DNA of 64,000 nucleotides from Salvelinus alpinus (taxonomy: Eukaryota > Chordata > Actinopteri > Salmoniformes > Salmonidae). The DNA is taken from NCBI RefSeq assembly GCF_045679555.1, contig NC_092100.1:28893106-28957105 (forward strand), in the 5' to 3' direction. The translations under genes and the position numbers were made by a program. Below the pieces are notes generated by a model. It did no database searches, was not told where the DNA came from, and saw only the letters and a list, made by a program, of their open reading frames with translations. The first letter of the stretch is position 1; every line of letters begins with the position of its first letter. Of the stretch, positions 1-10,884 are shown piece by piece.

Positions 1-238
1 CCCACCCACCTACCCACCCACAGGACCGCTACAGGTACTCAAGATAATTCGATGCATGATTTTATCTTAACCACGCAAAACTCCAGTAGTGAATGTTGTG
101 GCTTTTTGCACTATGCATTCGTGCCACCGAAAGCTCTAATTGAGAATGACAGATCTATAACTTACATTTCTACGTGAATTTGGTCGGGTCACCCAAAAAG
201 TTACATATTGCTCTGTGTCCTACCTGAGTTTCTTACAC
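1..238. other. NLRC5 intron sequence at the window edge
   Basis: Beyond the tentative last exon I see no further LRR exon before the edge. The first bases are a short CCCACC-type simple repeat. Confidence 0.5.
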
Positions 239-2224
239 TGTTCCAATCCTGTTGATTGTATTCTGAAATGACAGAGATTCAGTGAACGGTTATTAGGACT
301 ACAACATCTCACTGAGTCACAGAATTGGTATTTTGAAAGCAACATCATCAGAAAGAGGTGTTATCATACACTATATTGCTATTACTCTGTTGCTCTATTA
401 CCTTTTACTGGAGAGGAATTTCAGAAACAGCTTCTCATTCCCCCCATGACTGATAAATATAACAGTTTTATAGTTAATAATCATCACAAATGCAAACATA
501 TTACTAGACATGAATTCAAACACTTTCTAACATGCCTGTTTCAAGCATGTCTGTTCGTTTACAAATGTGTTGGTCTGTATAAGACAGTAAGGTTATGTGA
601 ATACCTGATATTCACTTCGCTCATGTTCCTGTGTGAGCACAGGGTTCCAGCTAGCTGCACCACTCCTTCCATGCTGACTGCATTCTCACTGACACTAAAA
701 CAAAATGAGGGTATACAGAAACTCCCTGGTCAGAAAAAAAGGTTTTAAGGAAAAAGAAACTGACAAAAAAGGAAGAAAAGGAAAAGAGATTTGAGTTGCT
801 ATAGAAATTCTTACTTGATTTCCTGTATGTTGCTAAGCTGAGGCAAGAGGTCCAACAACTTCTTCAGACCTTTGTTTTCCAAAGCATTGTTGGAAATACT
901 GACAAAGGTGGGTGGGGGTTGGGTTATAAACAGAAACAAACAGGTCCTTGTATATGTGCATACCAACAATTATCCTTATTGCTATTTCACACTCCAAAGC
1001 CTCTCCCTGAGGACACTTACTCCAGCAGAGTCAGAGCAGAGCAGTCCCTCAGATTCTCACACAGACGGTCCAAGTCAGGGGGACGAAGAGCACAGCCCGT
1101 CAGACTGCACACAGGGACCATGGGAAAAGAGGATGAAAAGCAGAGACAATGTCATACCACTTACAGTAGAAAACATTATCCACATCATTAGTAATATAGA
1201 AGTGAAAATATTATACATACCAAAGTCTCTTAGAAATCTTGTGTTTCTCTATCCCCCTAGAAAAAAGCATGGAAACGCGAACAGGGTCTTGCAGCCTGTC
1301 ATGGGGATGTATGGGAAAAAATGCACAACAGTGAGTGGTAACCCACAGGCCACACACTGGTTGAATCGATGTTGTTTCTATGTCATTTCAATGAAATTAC
1401 GTTGAACCAACGTAATAGACATTGAATTGACGTTTGAGCCCAGTGGGAAGGGTCTGAGAGGAATTTACAGGACATTCTAAAAAAAAGTTGTATAATAGGG
1501 ACCACAGTAGTATCATCATTTCTTACATGTTTATAACGTCTGGTTTGGGCCTACAGCAAACCCCTTGACAGAGGAGACACCCTCTGAATAGTGAAGCCAC
1601 CAGGAAGTGATGGGGTAGTGTGGTGGTTTTCGTCTGGTTGCAGTTTACGCACACAGAATGGGTGCTGTCTATATTGGCTTTATCTAAGAAAATAAAGGGT
1701 GTTATGCACAACATACCTGATGTCCACTTGAACCACATCAGGACATACAGACAGGAAACTGGTCAGAATCATCAGCCCATCAACAGATATGTGGCTGTCA
1801 TTCAGACTGTCAAGACACAGACAATAACCGTATTAGGCTGCATAACTAGTTTCAAACATAATACGGGACAGGCACAAGATCATGACTTTATCAAAAGTCT
1901 AACACTTCAAATAAAAGATCAGTCTTACACAATCTGTTTGGAGACGTTCAGCTTCTGTAGAGAGTCAGTCAGGGCCTTGAGAGTACCAGCCTTCATGTGG
2001 CCTCCTGACAGACTGCAGGGGTCACAACACAACACCAATCAGAAAGTCAGATTCTCTTGACATATTTAGTGTCCTTACCCACAGTGTGATGTGACTTGCT
2101 CAAGAACATTGGGTACAACATTGGGTACATTTTTACTTACTCTAGGAGAGTGAGGCCAGGACTTCTCGCTAGCAACTGACACAGTCTAGTCATCTGATCA
2201 GTACTCAAACTGCAGTTTAATAGG
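239..2224 (-). CDS. nlrc5: NLRC5 LRR exons, second and third blocks
   Basis: Exons 2141-2224, 1929-2012 (84 bp each), 1717-1806 (90 bp), 1527-1550 (24 bp), 1221-1256 (36 bp), 1021-1104, 815-898, 605-688 (84 bp each), 402-449 (48 bp) and a tentative 24-bp exon 239-262. Phases match throughout; the 24-bp and 36-bp exons, for instance, join to read RPKPDVINM-GIEKHKISKRLC before the next repeat (LTGCALRPPDLDRLC). Donors are gtaagt, gtaaga, gtatg, gtaag, gtatgt, gtaagt, gtaag, gtattc and gtaata. The order of long LRR exons broken by short strand exons repeats that of the first block. Two CCCACTGGGC-ended MITEs lie in introns of this gene. The 239-262 exon rests only on splice signals and phase. 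Confidence 0.85.
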
Positions 2225-5200
2225 CTGTATGACACATAAAGAGAGGGAAGAAACAACAGCAATGTTACTCCTGGTATTCAAAAGCTCTTTATAAGAACCA
2301 AACAGAGAATATCATACCTGGCAGTCAGTCCAATGTTTTTCTTAGAACTTGAGACAAGTAGAAAGGGAGAAAAATGGATAAGAGAGAGGCTGATTGATAC
2401 AGTACAGTAGATTTCCCTATGTGGTATAGACAGAACAATGAAACAAAAGCAACATTCTCTCAACAAGAACATGAAACATTAGCTTGATTTGCATGGGCCT
2501 GCCAAACACTGAAGAAATAAATGAAAGTTGCACCTTCTTTTATTTCCCTTCACTAAAACACAAAACTCACCTTTTTATGTCTGAGCTTGGGAAAAACAGG
2601 ACGTTGATGTCCTTCATTCCACTGCAAAGAGAGATAAAACATAGTTTATAGTTTAGTTTAGTATATACTACCCAATACTTGTTTTTTTTCTTCAGTTTTG
2701 ATAAAGTATGCACATTTCTTCTCAGAACTGCAGTCAGTTAACTGGTTCTATTTGTGAACACATGAAGTCTCTACCCACTGGGCATACACTTGTTGAATCA
2801 ATGTTGTTTCCACGTTATTTCAATTAAATTACATTTAACCAATGTGGAATGAACGTTGAATTGGACGTTTGTGCCCAGTGGGTATTGTCAAGTCTAAAAA
2901 CATACTCGGGTATAGACTTCCTGGATGGAGGGGCAGGAAGTCATCTTCTCTAGAAGGGTGTAGATAATCTCCAGAGAGCAGCCATTCTTCCCCAGCCTGG
3001 AAACATACAACACACACAGGCTTCTTAACAGAAATGCAAGCTTGCTCAAATATAGAAACAAGCTACACAATAAACATGAAGGGCTAGGATCAACACATAT
3101 GATCCAGTCAAGGAAACAACACACTCACAAGATAGAGGCTAGACTGGGCAGCTTCGGAATGAGGTCAGCGATCTCCCCGACTCCTCTGTCGGTCAGGCTG
3201 TTGTCACTGAAGCTGTCAAACAGACAACTGTTCAGTACAGTATCAGACCAACTGTACCATGGCAAAAGTGGTACTGTATCTTTAACCAAGTTTGGTTAGT
3301 TCTTGATAAAAGGGTCTATAAAATCTTAGAGTCATGGTAATAATCTTTGGTTGTTATGGTAAGTGAATAATCATCTACTTGAGCTCCGTGATCTGTGGAC
3401 AGCTCTCCAGGGCTCTGGCAAGTTTGGCAGCTCCCACATCAGTGAGGTTACCACAGATAAACCTGGGGAAGAGAAGCATAATTATTCACATCACACTTAG
3501 ACATTCACACACAAACAAACAACTTTGAAAGTTGGTCCTTTCAAAACTGAGTTACTCAGTTAAGAAGGACTCACTCAAATCTTTTCAGGGTTGGTAGTCT
3601 GGGGAGGATGCTAGACAGTTTATCTGCAAATCTGTCATCATACTTGCGGCTTCGAAAACTGAGGGATTGTTAAAAAAAAGAGAGGAAAAATTCTATGTAG
3701 TTTCATGCAGGATTATTATTGTTTAGTACACAGTGTATAAATGAGTCATGAACTCACATTAGGTAGTCGATGTGCTGGCAGCTGGGTAGAATATCTAGAC
3801 ACTCTAGTTCCATAGAACAAGCTCCAAAGTCCAGCCCCATTCCCACTCCAGCAGACGATACAACAAAGGCCAGGGAATCCAGATCTACAGGGTTCAACGT
3901 GATATTCCTTAGCTCAAAGCATGATCGTGACCCCACCACCTCCATGGCCAGCTGTGCATCCTGGGTCTCCTGGATACAGTGGCACAGCTCCACTACCTTG
4001 GGCCCAGTCAGGTTGGTGCTCACTGCCAGACTCCGGAGCAATTTGAGAACCAATGCCTGGCGTTTCTTTACCCACCTCACAGCCCCTGCTCCCTCAACCA
4101 GCTGGAACAGGTAAGGAGAGCAGGCTGGGGCGGCAAGCCCACACACATAGAGGTGGAGAGAATCAGTGAAGACCGTCTTGGGGTCTGATTTCGTGGTCCA
4201 GCGGGTCTTGAGGTTCAACTTCTTCCTAAGCTGGGCCTCTGTGATGTCCTCGCTGGTCATGATGTGTAGCGCACCCATAAACTCTTGCATGGTGAGGTGC
4301 ATGAACGTGTAACCCTGGTCCACCTGTGAGAGTAGACCAGCCTTGGTGACGAAGTCCAACGGGTCTGGTGGAACCTCCTCAGAGAGAAACACGATCCTGC
4401 TGTCCTCCAGACCCTTCATGGCCATGCAGCTCAGCTGTGTGACCTCTGCCCTGTGACTCTGCAACACGGGCATGACCCTCCCTGAGCATCGGCTCAGAAA
4501 GGCACAGAGGATCTGGAGGTAGACCTGGGTGAGGGTGGTTGGCAGTTGGGGCAAAGCCTGGGACTGAGACCCACCTCTGGAGAATATGTGATCCAAGCAC
4601 ACACAGCAGATATGGCAGAGAGCTGGCAGGTAACACAAGGTGAGGAGGCGATGGTTGGCCAGTAGGTGACTGACTACCTTCTCCTTTAGATCCAGATCCT
4701 TGTCCTGGAAGTACTGTTCAGCATATTCTTTCACACTGCGCCAATTGAAGCCTAGCAGCTCCCCAATGCAGTCCACAGAGCTCTCCAAATCTGTCACATC
4801 CCGAGGCCTGCAGGTAATCAGTAGGGTGCATCCTGGGAGGATCCTGCGACTGCACAGCCCTGATATCAGCTCTGCCATGGGTAGAGGGCACTGTGGGTCA
4901 AACGGGCTGCTCAGACTCCCTGAGTGGGTGATTTTAGTGTGAAACTCATCGTAGCCATCAAAGATCCAGCATATTTCCTTAGGGTTGTGGAGGATGAAGT
5001 CAAGAACAGCAGCACCCTCCTCCTCCCCACCCTCTGGTGGGAGGAAGAAGCGAAAAAGCAGCTCTTTCAGAGACAACGGCCGAGCCACGAGGTTGAGCTG
5101 GCGGAACTCTAGCAGGACCAGTAGGTGAAAGGAGGGGAAGGCATCCTGAGCCCAGCGCTGTCCAAGGCAGTGCATTAGTAGCGTCTTCCCTGACCCTGCC

Positions 5201-7488
5201 TGGCCCAACAGCAATGTGACCCGGGCTTCTGAACCCAGGAGGGAGTCAACGGTCACCCTGTCTTCCACAGCCCCCTCCTGGAGCTCTGGTGGGCTCAGCC
5301 GTCGATCAGCCCTGTCTCTTGGTCTAACCAGGCATTTGTGGCGCAGACTTACCCAGGCCTCTTCCAGAGAAACCTTCACCACACCCTGCATCACCCTCTT
5401 CCACCTCTGCAGTAGACATCTCCTCACAGCAGCCTTGTAACTTTCTATGTGGTCTGGATACAAAGAACATCTTATAAATTAACACTAAACATACTCCTGA
5501 CCTGAACACAACAACATGACAATATGTTTTTTAGATGTTCATTACTTTGTTTAAAAAATATATTAGTGACTGTGTACTAATTTAGAAACAACTCATACTA
5601 TTTCAAGTAACAGAGCTAGCTCACACAGTATGCAAGTCTTTTCAAATTCAAACCCTGTGACAAATATTACTGAGACATGAAAAGACTGGTGTTTACCTAT
5701 TCGTGGGCGTTTCAGACAGCACTCTTGAGATGGCATATACTCATCAACCAGGGTATGACTGTTGTTTTCAACAACTTCTTCTGAGAAGAATAACAAAATG
5801 GAGGGAATATAATAATGGAAATATAGGGGAAACTCAAGAAAAGACAAAGCACCTCAATGAAACGTCATTGAAGACATCCTTCTTGTGGATAAATAAGTGA
5901 CGTCTGAGACAAAACAACTATTTCACTTCCATACACAGTATACATCTAACTATTTCCCTTCCATACACAGTATACATCTAACTATTTCCCTTCCATACAC
6001 AGTATACATCTAACTATTTCCCTTCCATACACAGTATACATCTAACTATTTCCCTTCCATACACAGTATACATCTAACTATTTCCCTTCCATACACAGTA
6101 TACATCTAACTATTTCCCTTCCATACACAGTATACATCTAACTATTTCCCTTCCATACACAGTATACATCTAACTATTTCACTTCCATACACAGTATACA
6201 TCTAACTATTTCCCTTCCATACACAGTATACATCTAACTATTTCACTTCCATACACAGTATACATCTAACTATTTCACTTCCATACACAGTATACATCTA
6301 ACTATTTCCCTTCCATACACAGTATACATCTAACTATTTCACTTCCATACACAGTATACATCTAACTATTTCACTTCCATACACAGTATACATCTAACTA
6401 TTTCACTTCCATACACAGTATACATCTAACTATTTCACTTCCATACACAGTATACATCTAACTATTTCCCTTCCATACACAGTATACATCTAACTATTTC
6501 CCTTCCATACACAGTATACATCTAACTATTTCCCTTCCATACACAGTATACATCTAACTATTTCACTTCCATACACAGTATACATCTAACTATTTCACTT
6601 CCATACACAGTATACATCTAACTATTTCACTTCCATACACAGTATACATCTAACTATTTCACTTCCATACACAGTATACATCTAACTATTTCACTTCTAT
6701 ACACAGTATACATCTAACTATTTTAATGCTCTTTTTAGTGTTATCTGCTTTTGGACCTTTGACAATTTTTTTGCATGAATATCACACAGAGGTGTCATCT
6801 TACACTAACAATGAAACACTTCATATCCCCTTACATTAGTATTGATAAGAGGGTAGACAACAGCTGCACTAAAATGTGATGATTGATTGATTGATTACCT
6901 GGGGGTTCACTTGCTGGTGTAGGCCAAATCAAACTTTCAATAAATGTTATAACGAAAAGGCCTAACTCTATCCACTTAGTTAATGCATTGTCAGTGGATG
7001 TTTATTGATTAGGTGTCAAATCAGTCTAACATTTGAGGCATGGAAATGGAAAGGAAACCCTGTCCTGACTCATATTGACATCTTCCCCATAAATGCATAA
7101 CTAGGCTATAATGTGGATATTTCGGATAGTCAATATTGGCAGGCACATGCACATTACATAAATACTTACTAGTCACAGACCCGGCCACAGACATCAGCCG
7201 TGATTCCAGAAGCATTGGCATGTTCTCGCAGAGCATGCAAACCATTTGAAGAAATTGCCGACAAATAGCAGGTTCTGCAGTCCTGAAGTAATTCAACAAC
7301 CCCAGGATGGGCTCTCTGTGGCTCGCAAGTTGCACTAGCCTCTCCCGCGAACTGATGTCCATCATTTCATAGAACATGGTGAGAAAGCCATCATCTTGAT
7401 AGCTCAGAATGTCTGCTAGCTCATGTGTCTCCTGTGTCAATACAGTCTGGACATCTTCCTCTGCTTCTACATCTTCCATTGCCATCAG
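239..7488 (-). CDS. nlrc5: NLRC5, NOD-like receptor family CARD-containing 5 (partial, 18-19 exons)
   Basis: NLRC5 is an interferon-induced NLR that enters the nucleus and drives MHC class I transcription with the RFX/CREB/NF-Y factors. Exons placed by splice sites, phase and resemblance to human NLRC5: 7170-7488, 5697-5780, 3758-5453, 3575-3658, 3379-3462, 3129-3212, 2906-2996, 2571-2611, 2318-2347, 2141-2224, 1929-2012, 1717-1806, 1527-1550, 1221-1256, 1021-1104, 815-898, 605-688, 402-449 and, less surely, 239-262. Every junction from the start codon to 402 keeps one open frame. The decisive match is the stretch LTGPKVVELCHC near the end of the NACHT exon, then exon after exon resembling the human LRR order. 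NOD1, NOD2 and CIITA fit less well. The gene leaves the window at the left edge, so the later LRRs and the stop codon are not here. No break is seen, so the gene appears functional. Confidence 0.93.
1342..1447. mobile_element. MITE, about 106 bp, in an NLRC5 intron
   Basis: Ends are CCCACAGGCC and the complement of CCCACTGGGC. The inside (ggttgaat...gttgtttc...caatgaaattacgtt) is shared with the element at 2774-2882. It is a small non-autonomous DNA element of the type common in salmonid introns. Superfamily not determined. Confidence 0.65.
2318..3658 (-). CDS. nlrc5: NLRC5 LRR exons, first block (six exons)
   Basis: Three 84-bp exons (3575-3658, 3379-3462, 3129-3212), one of 91 bp (2906-2996), then two short ones (2571-2611, 41 bp; 2318-2347, 30 bp). 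Each long exon codes one 28-30 residue leucine-rich repeat starting and ending in phase 2; examples are FRSRKYDDRFADKLSS, NLTDVGAAKLARALESC and NSLTDRGVGEIADLI. The 41-bp exon codes a hydrophobic strand (DINVLFFPSSD) matching a non-canonical strand at the same place in human NLRC5. Its acceptor is aatgaag, 11 bases past a more usual gcag; only the former keeps the frame. The LRR solenoid is the protein-contact part of the molecule. Confidence 0.88.
2774..2882. mobile_element. MITE, about 109 bp, with CCCACTGGGC inverted ends
   Basis: Starts CCCACTGGGC and ends GCCCAGTGGG, a perfect 10-bp terminal inverted repeat. Internal sequence is similar to the 1342-1447 copy. It lies in the intron between the NLRC5 exons at 2571-2611 and 2906-2996. 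Confidence 0.75.
3758..5453 (-). CDS. nlrc5: NLRC5 NACHT exon (ATPase domain, winged helix and superhelical region)
   Basis: A single 1,696-bp exon codes the nucleotide-binding core. Walker A is GQAGSGKT (5182-5205) and Walker B is FDGYDE (4945-4962); the motif FRQLNL lies between them, as in human NLRC5. The frame then runs through the NACHT-associated helical region, including a THLTMQEF stretch shared by NLR proteins, into LTGPKVVELCHC, which is close to human NLRC5 and distinguishes it from NOD1/NOD2. The last residues (LDFGACSMELECLDILPSC) start the LRR fold. The exon runs from acceptor tatccag to donor gtgagt with no internal stop. One large NACHT exon followed by small LRR exons is typical of NLR genes. 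ATP-driven oligomerisation or opening is the family role; all key nucleotide-binding residues are present. Confidence 0.95.
5697..5780 (-). CDS. nlrc5: NLRC5 linker exon with basic patch
   Basis: This 84-bp exon lies between acceptor cttctcag and donor gtaaac. Codon phase is 1 in and 1 out, and it joins the next exon to read ...KRPRI-DHIESYK. The KRPR cluster lies between the death-fold domain and the NACHT, where human NLRC5 carries its nuclear localisation signal, so a role in nuclear import is inferred. The 1.4-kb intron to the first coding exon contains the 32-bp minisatellite. Confidence 0.82.
5919..6722. repeat. 32-bp minisatellite (VNTR), about 25 units
   Basis: Units repeat every 32 bases; the core contains tatttcccttcc then atacacagtatacatct. 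Units differ almost only at one base: ttcCctt (C type) or ttcActt (A type). In order from 5919 the types run A, 7xC, A, C, 2xA, C, 4xA, 3xC, 5xA; the last A unit also has a t in ttctat. The array lies between the first two coding exons of NLRC5. There are no spacers, so it is not a CRISPR array. Confidence 0.97.
6723..7169. other. NLRC5 intron between minisatellite and first coding exon
   Basis: AT-rich non-coding sequence with a short gattgattgattgatta run near 6882. No exon or transposon end recognised. Confidence 0.6.
7170..7488 (-). CDS. nlrc5: NLRC5 first coding exon: atypical CARD / death-fold domain
   Basis: A splice acceptor ends at 7489 (revcomp tttgtacag), and the first ATG is at 7483-7485 (peptide starts MAMEDVEAEED). 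The exon ends in ...GTG ACT A followed by the donor gtaagt, giving phase 1. It encodes about 105 residues, acidic at first and then helical, ending with a stretch (CRQFLQMVCMLCENMPMLLE) whose spacing resembles the end of the atypical CARD of human NLRC5. An acceptor directly before the ATG implies at least one non-coding exon upstream, i.e. at higher coordinates (see 23750-23870). A true CARD fold is inferred from position and faint similarity only; a structure prediction would settle it. Confidence 0.8.
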
Positions 7489-8002
7489 CTGTACAAACGT
7501 AGGCAAATGAATGAATGAATGCAACTTTTTGATTACGTTTCACCTACACTCTTAGAATTAGTGGTGACTCAAGGAACCCAGGAGTTCCTCAAGGAACCAT
7601 TCCTGTTCAATGGTTATTGGAGGAACCTTTAATGGTTCAATGCAGCAATGGGTTCGTGGAGGAACCCTGGAGTGGACGCGTGGCTTAGTAGAGGCATTGC
7701 TTTAAGATATTTTTTAGCCAGCCGTAAATGTCATTCCTGTTCATCTGTTCTGTTGTACTGTCATCACATGTTAAGGTTGAACACTGACAGTTTTGGAGCT
7801 TTTGTGAGGCTAACAGAGGCGTATGTGTTCCTCAAGAGCCTATGCAAACCCGAAAGTAGGAATTGTTAACACTTTATTACTGTATGTTATCAGAAATGTT
7901 AATATGATTAATATTATATTATTATATGTAATATGCATAAATATTCAAAGAACATTTTAATTTGCAGTGTAGAAACTTAACATGATTTGCCAGCAGCATA
8001 CC
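7489..8002. other. Intron or 5' flank of NLRC5; short dispersed repeat
   Basis: Contains a stretch near 7555-7680 rich in aaggaacc / ggaggaacc motifs that looks like part of a dispersed fish repeat. Otherwise nothing recognised. If the promoter call at 23.8 kb is right, this is intron. Confidence 0.4.
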
Positions 8003-8362
8003 ACCCTGCATCCCACTGCTGGCTTGCTTCTGAAGCTAAGTAGGGTTGGTCCTGATCAGTCCCTGGATGGGAGACCAGATGCTGCTGGAATTGGTGATGG
8101 AGGGCTAGTAGGAGGCACCCTTTCCTCTGGTCTATAAAAAATATCCCAATGCCCCAGGGCAGTGATTGTGGACATTGCCCGGTGTAGGGTGCTGTCTTTC
8201 AGATGGGACTTTAAATGGGTGTCCTGACTCTCTGTGGTTACTAAAGATCCCATGGCACTTATCTTAAGAGTAGGGGTGTCCGGCTACATTCCCAATCTGG
8301 CCTTTATACTGTCATGGCCACCTAATCATCCCCAGTTTACAATTGGCTCATTCATCCCCCTG
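8003..8362 (+). mobile_element. 5S-rRNA-derived SINE, 5' part (split by Tc1)
   Basis: The head reads like 5S rRNA: ccaccctgcatcccactgct, gaagctaagtagggttggtc and ggatgggagaccagatgctg correspond to the internal control region of 5S genes. A body common in salmonid genomes follows (ggtctataaaaaatatccca, gatcccatggcacttatct). It stops at cattcatccccct, where the Tc1 end starts; the rest is at 16125-16195. It cannot be a working 5S gene, because the stem-forming ends are missing and many bases differ. Confidence 0.85.
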
Positions 8363-8465
8363 CACAGTGCCTTGCAAAAGTATTCATCCCCCTTGGTGTG
8401 TTTCCTATTTTGTTGCTTTACAACCTGTAATTTAAATGGATATATATATTTGGATTTCATGTAAT

Positions 8466-8830
8466 TGTCACGTTCTGACCCTAGTTCTTGTGTTATTTCT
8501 TTGTTTTAGTTGGTCAGGATGTGAGTTAGGTGGGTTATCTATGTTTTGTGTTTCTATGTTGGGTTTCTCGTTTGGCCTGATATGGTTCTCAATCAGAGGC
8601 AGGTGTTAGTCATTGTCTCTGATTGGGAACCATATTTAGGTAGCCTGTTTTCTGTTGTGTTTTGTGGGTGGTTATTTCCTGTTTAGTGTTTTTGTGTTTC
8701 ACCTTTCGGGACTGTTCGTTTGTCGGTTTATTGTTTTGTTTCAGTGTTCAGTTTTATTATTAAAACATTATGGACACATACCACGCTGCATCTTGGTCCT
8801 CTTCTTCTCCTCCAGACGAAGAACGTTACA
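8466..8830 (+). mobile_element. TGTCACG-ended element, 365 bp, LTR-like (copy 1)
   Basis: Begins TGTCACGTTCTG, ends GAACGTTACA, and is flanked by GTAAT (8461-8465 and 8831-8835), a perfect 5-bp duplication. Related copies with 5-bp duplications lie at 19312-19653 and 19838-20236. TG...CA ends, 5-bp duplications, no coding capacity and an A-rich stretch near the 3' end fit a solo LTR; a Ginger-type DNA element is the alternative. Inside, caatcagaggcag...ctctgattggg forms an inverted repeat kept in all three copies. Confidence 0.8.
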
Positions 8831-9380
8831 GTAATGGACATACACAAAATAGTCCAAATTGGTGAAATGAAATGAAAAAAATGACTTGTTTCAAAAAATT
8901 CTAAAAAATAAAAAACTGAAAAGTGGTGTGTGCATATGTATTCCCCCCTTGCTATGAAGCCCCTATATAATATTTGGTGCAACCAATTAGCTTCAGAAGT
9001 CACATAATTGGTTAAATAAAGTCCACCTGTGTGCAATCTAAGTGTCACATGATCTGTCACATGATCTCAGTATATATACACCTGTTCTGAAAGGCCCCAG
9101 AGTCTGCAACACCACTAAGCAAGGGGCATCACCAATCAAGCGGCACCATTAAGACCAAGGAGCTCTCCAAACAGGTCAGGGACAAAGTTGTGGAGAAGTA
9201 CAGATCAGGGTTGGGTTATAAAAAAATATCCGAAACTTTGAACATCCCACGGAGCACCATTAAGTCCATTATAAAAAATGGAAAGAATATGGCACCACAA
9301 CAAACCTGCCAAGAGAAGGCCGCCCACCAAAACTCAAGGACCTGGCAAGGAGGGCATTAATCAGAGAGGCAACAAAGATA

Positions 9381-10319
9381 TCATTTGAGTTGGGTTGAGT
9401 TACTGACGTGATCTTCCTGTCTGGGTTGGCGCCCCCCCTTGGTTTGTGCTGTGGTGGAGATCTTTGTGGGCTATACTCGGCCTTGTCTCAGGATGGTAAG
9501 TTGGTGGTTGAAGATATCCCTCTAGTGGTGTGGGGGCTGTGCTTTGGCAAAGTGGGTGGGGTTATATCCTTCCTGTTTGGCCCTGTCCGGGGGTATCATC
9601 GGATGGGGCCACAGTGTCTCCTGACCCCTCCTGTCTGAGCCTCCAGTATCTATGCTGCAGTAGTTTATGTGTCGGGGGGCTAGGGTCAGTTGGTTATATC
9701 TGGAGTACTTCTCCTGTCTTATCCGGTGTCCTGTGTGAATTTAAGTATGCTCTCTCTAATTCTCTCCTTCTCTCTCTCTTTCTCTCTCTCGGAGGACCTG
9801 AGCCCTAGGACCATGCGTCAGGACTACCGGGCATGATGACTCCTTGCTGTCCCCAGTCCACCTGGCCTTGCTGCTGTTCCAGTTTCAACTGTTCTGCCTG
9901 CGGTTATGGAACCCTGACCTGTCCACCGGACGTGCTACCTGTCCCAGACCTTCTGTTTTCAACTCTCTAGAGACCGCAGGAGCGGTAGAGATACTCTTAA
10001 TGATCGGCTATGAAAAGCCAACTGACATTTACTCCTGATTATTATTTGTGAACATTTATGAACATTTGAACATCTTGGCCATGTTCTGTTATAATCTCCA
10101 CCCGGCACAGCCAGAAGAGGACTGGCCACCCCTCATAGCCTGGTTCCTCTCTAGCTTTCTTCCTAGGTTTTGGCCTTTCTAGGGAGTTTTTCCTAGCCGC
10201 CGTGCTTCTACACCTGCATTGCTTGCTGTTTGGGGTTTTAGGCTGGGTTTCTGTACAGCACTTAGAGATATTAGCTGATGTACGAAGGGCTATATAAAAT
10301 AAACTTGATTTGATTTGAT
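9381..10319 (+). mobile_element. LINE 3' fragment with TTGAT tail
   Basis: Non-coding stretch ending gtacgaagggctatataaaa taaac then ttgatttgatttga. The same tail occurs at 46970-47080 and 49848-49945. A 3' end in short TTGAT repeats is typical of L2/CR1-like retrotransposons. It interrupts the Tc1; ATCAT-like bases on both sides could be the target duplication. Assignment to a named family is not possible by eye. Confidence 0.6.
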
Positions 10320-10884
10320 CATAGATAACCCTGATGGAGCTGCAAAGCTCCACAGCGGAGATTGGAGTATCTGTCCATAGGACCACTTTTTTTTATTTTT
10401 TTTTTATTTAACCTTTATTTAACCAGGTAGGCAAATTGAGAACACGTTCTCATTTACAATTGCGACCTGGCCAAGATAAAGCAAAGCAGTTCGACACATA
10501 CAACAACACATAGTTACACATGGAGTAAAACAAACATATAGTCAATAATACAGTGAAAAAAAAAAAATAAGTCTATATACAATGTGAGCAAGTGAGGTGA
10601 GATAAGGGAGGTGAAGGCAAACAAATATATGTATAAATAAATAAAAATATAAAAGGCCATGGAGGCGAAGTGAGTACAACACAGCAAGTAAAATAAAAAA
10701 AAAAAAAAAAAATAAAAAATAAATAAATAAAAAAAAAAAAAAAAAAAAAACAATGGAATGGTTGGTTTGCAGTGGAAGAAAGTGCAAAGTAGAGACAGAA
10801 ATAATGGGTGCAAAGGAGCAAAATAAATTAATAAATAAATACAGTAGGTAAAGAGGTAGTTGTTTGGGCTAAATTGTAGATGGG

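Noticed and set aside
872-1405. 177-codon plus-strand frame and its 90-codon neighbour
   Set aside because: Opposite strand to NLRC5 LRR exons 815-898, 1021-1104 and 1221-1256; no protein likeness.
1523-1738. 71-codon minus-strand frame as one exon
   Set aside because: Only its last 24 bp (1527-1550) is an exon; the LRR exon starts upstream at 1806 in another arrangement.
3770-5440. Several plus-strand frames of 60-114 codons
   Set aside because: Antisense shadows of the NLRC5 NACHT exon, which is GC-rich and so has few stops on either strand.
3758-5453. NOD1, NOD2 or CIITA as identity of the NLR
   Set aside because: The NACHT is similar to all, but the LTGPKVVELCHC region and the exon-by-exon LRR order fit NLRC5, and the neighbours are those of NLRC5.
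5919-6722. CRISPR-like regular array
   Set aside because: The 32-bp units are contiguous with no unique spacers; it is a minisatellite in a vertebrate intron.
8003-8100. 5S rRNA gene
   Set aside because: Only the inner control-region likeness is present, followed by a SINE body; it cannot fold as 5S.
10514-10821. Phe/Tyr-rich frames
   Set aside because: They come from the A-rich 3' tail of the LINE read on the other strand.
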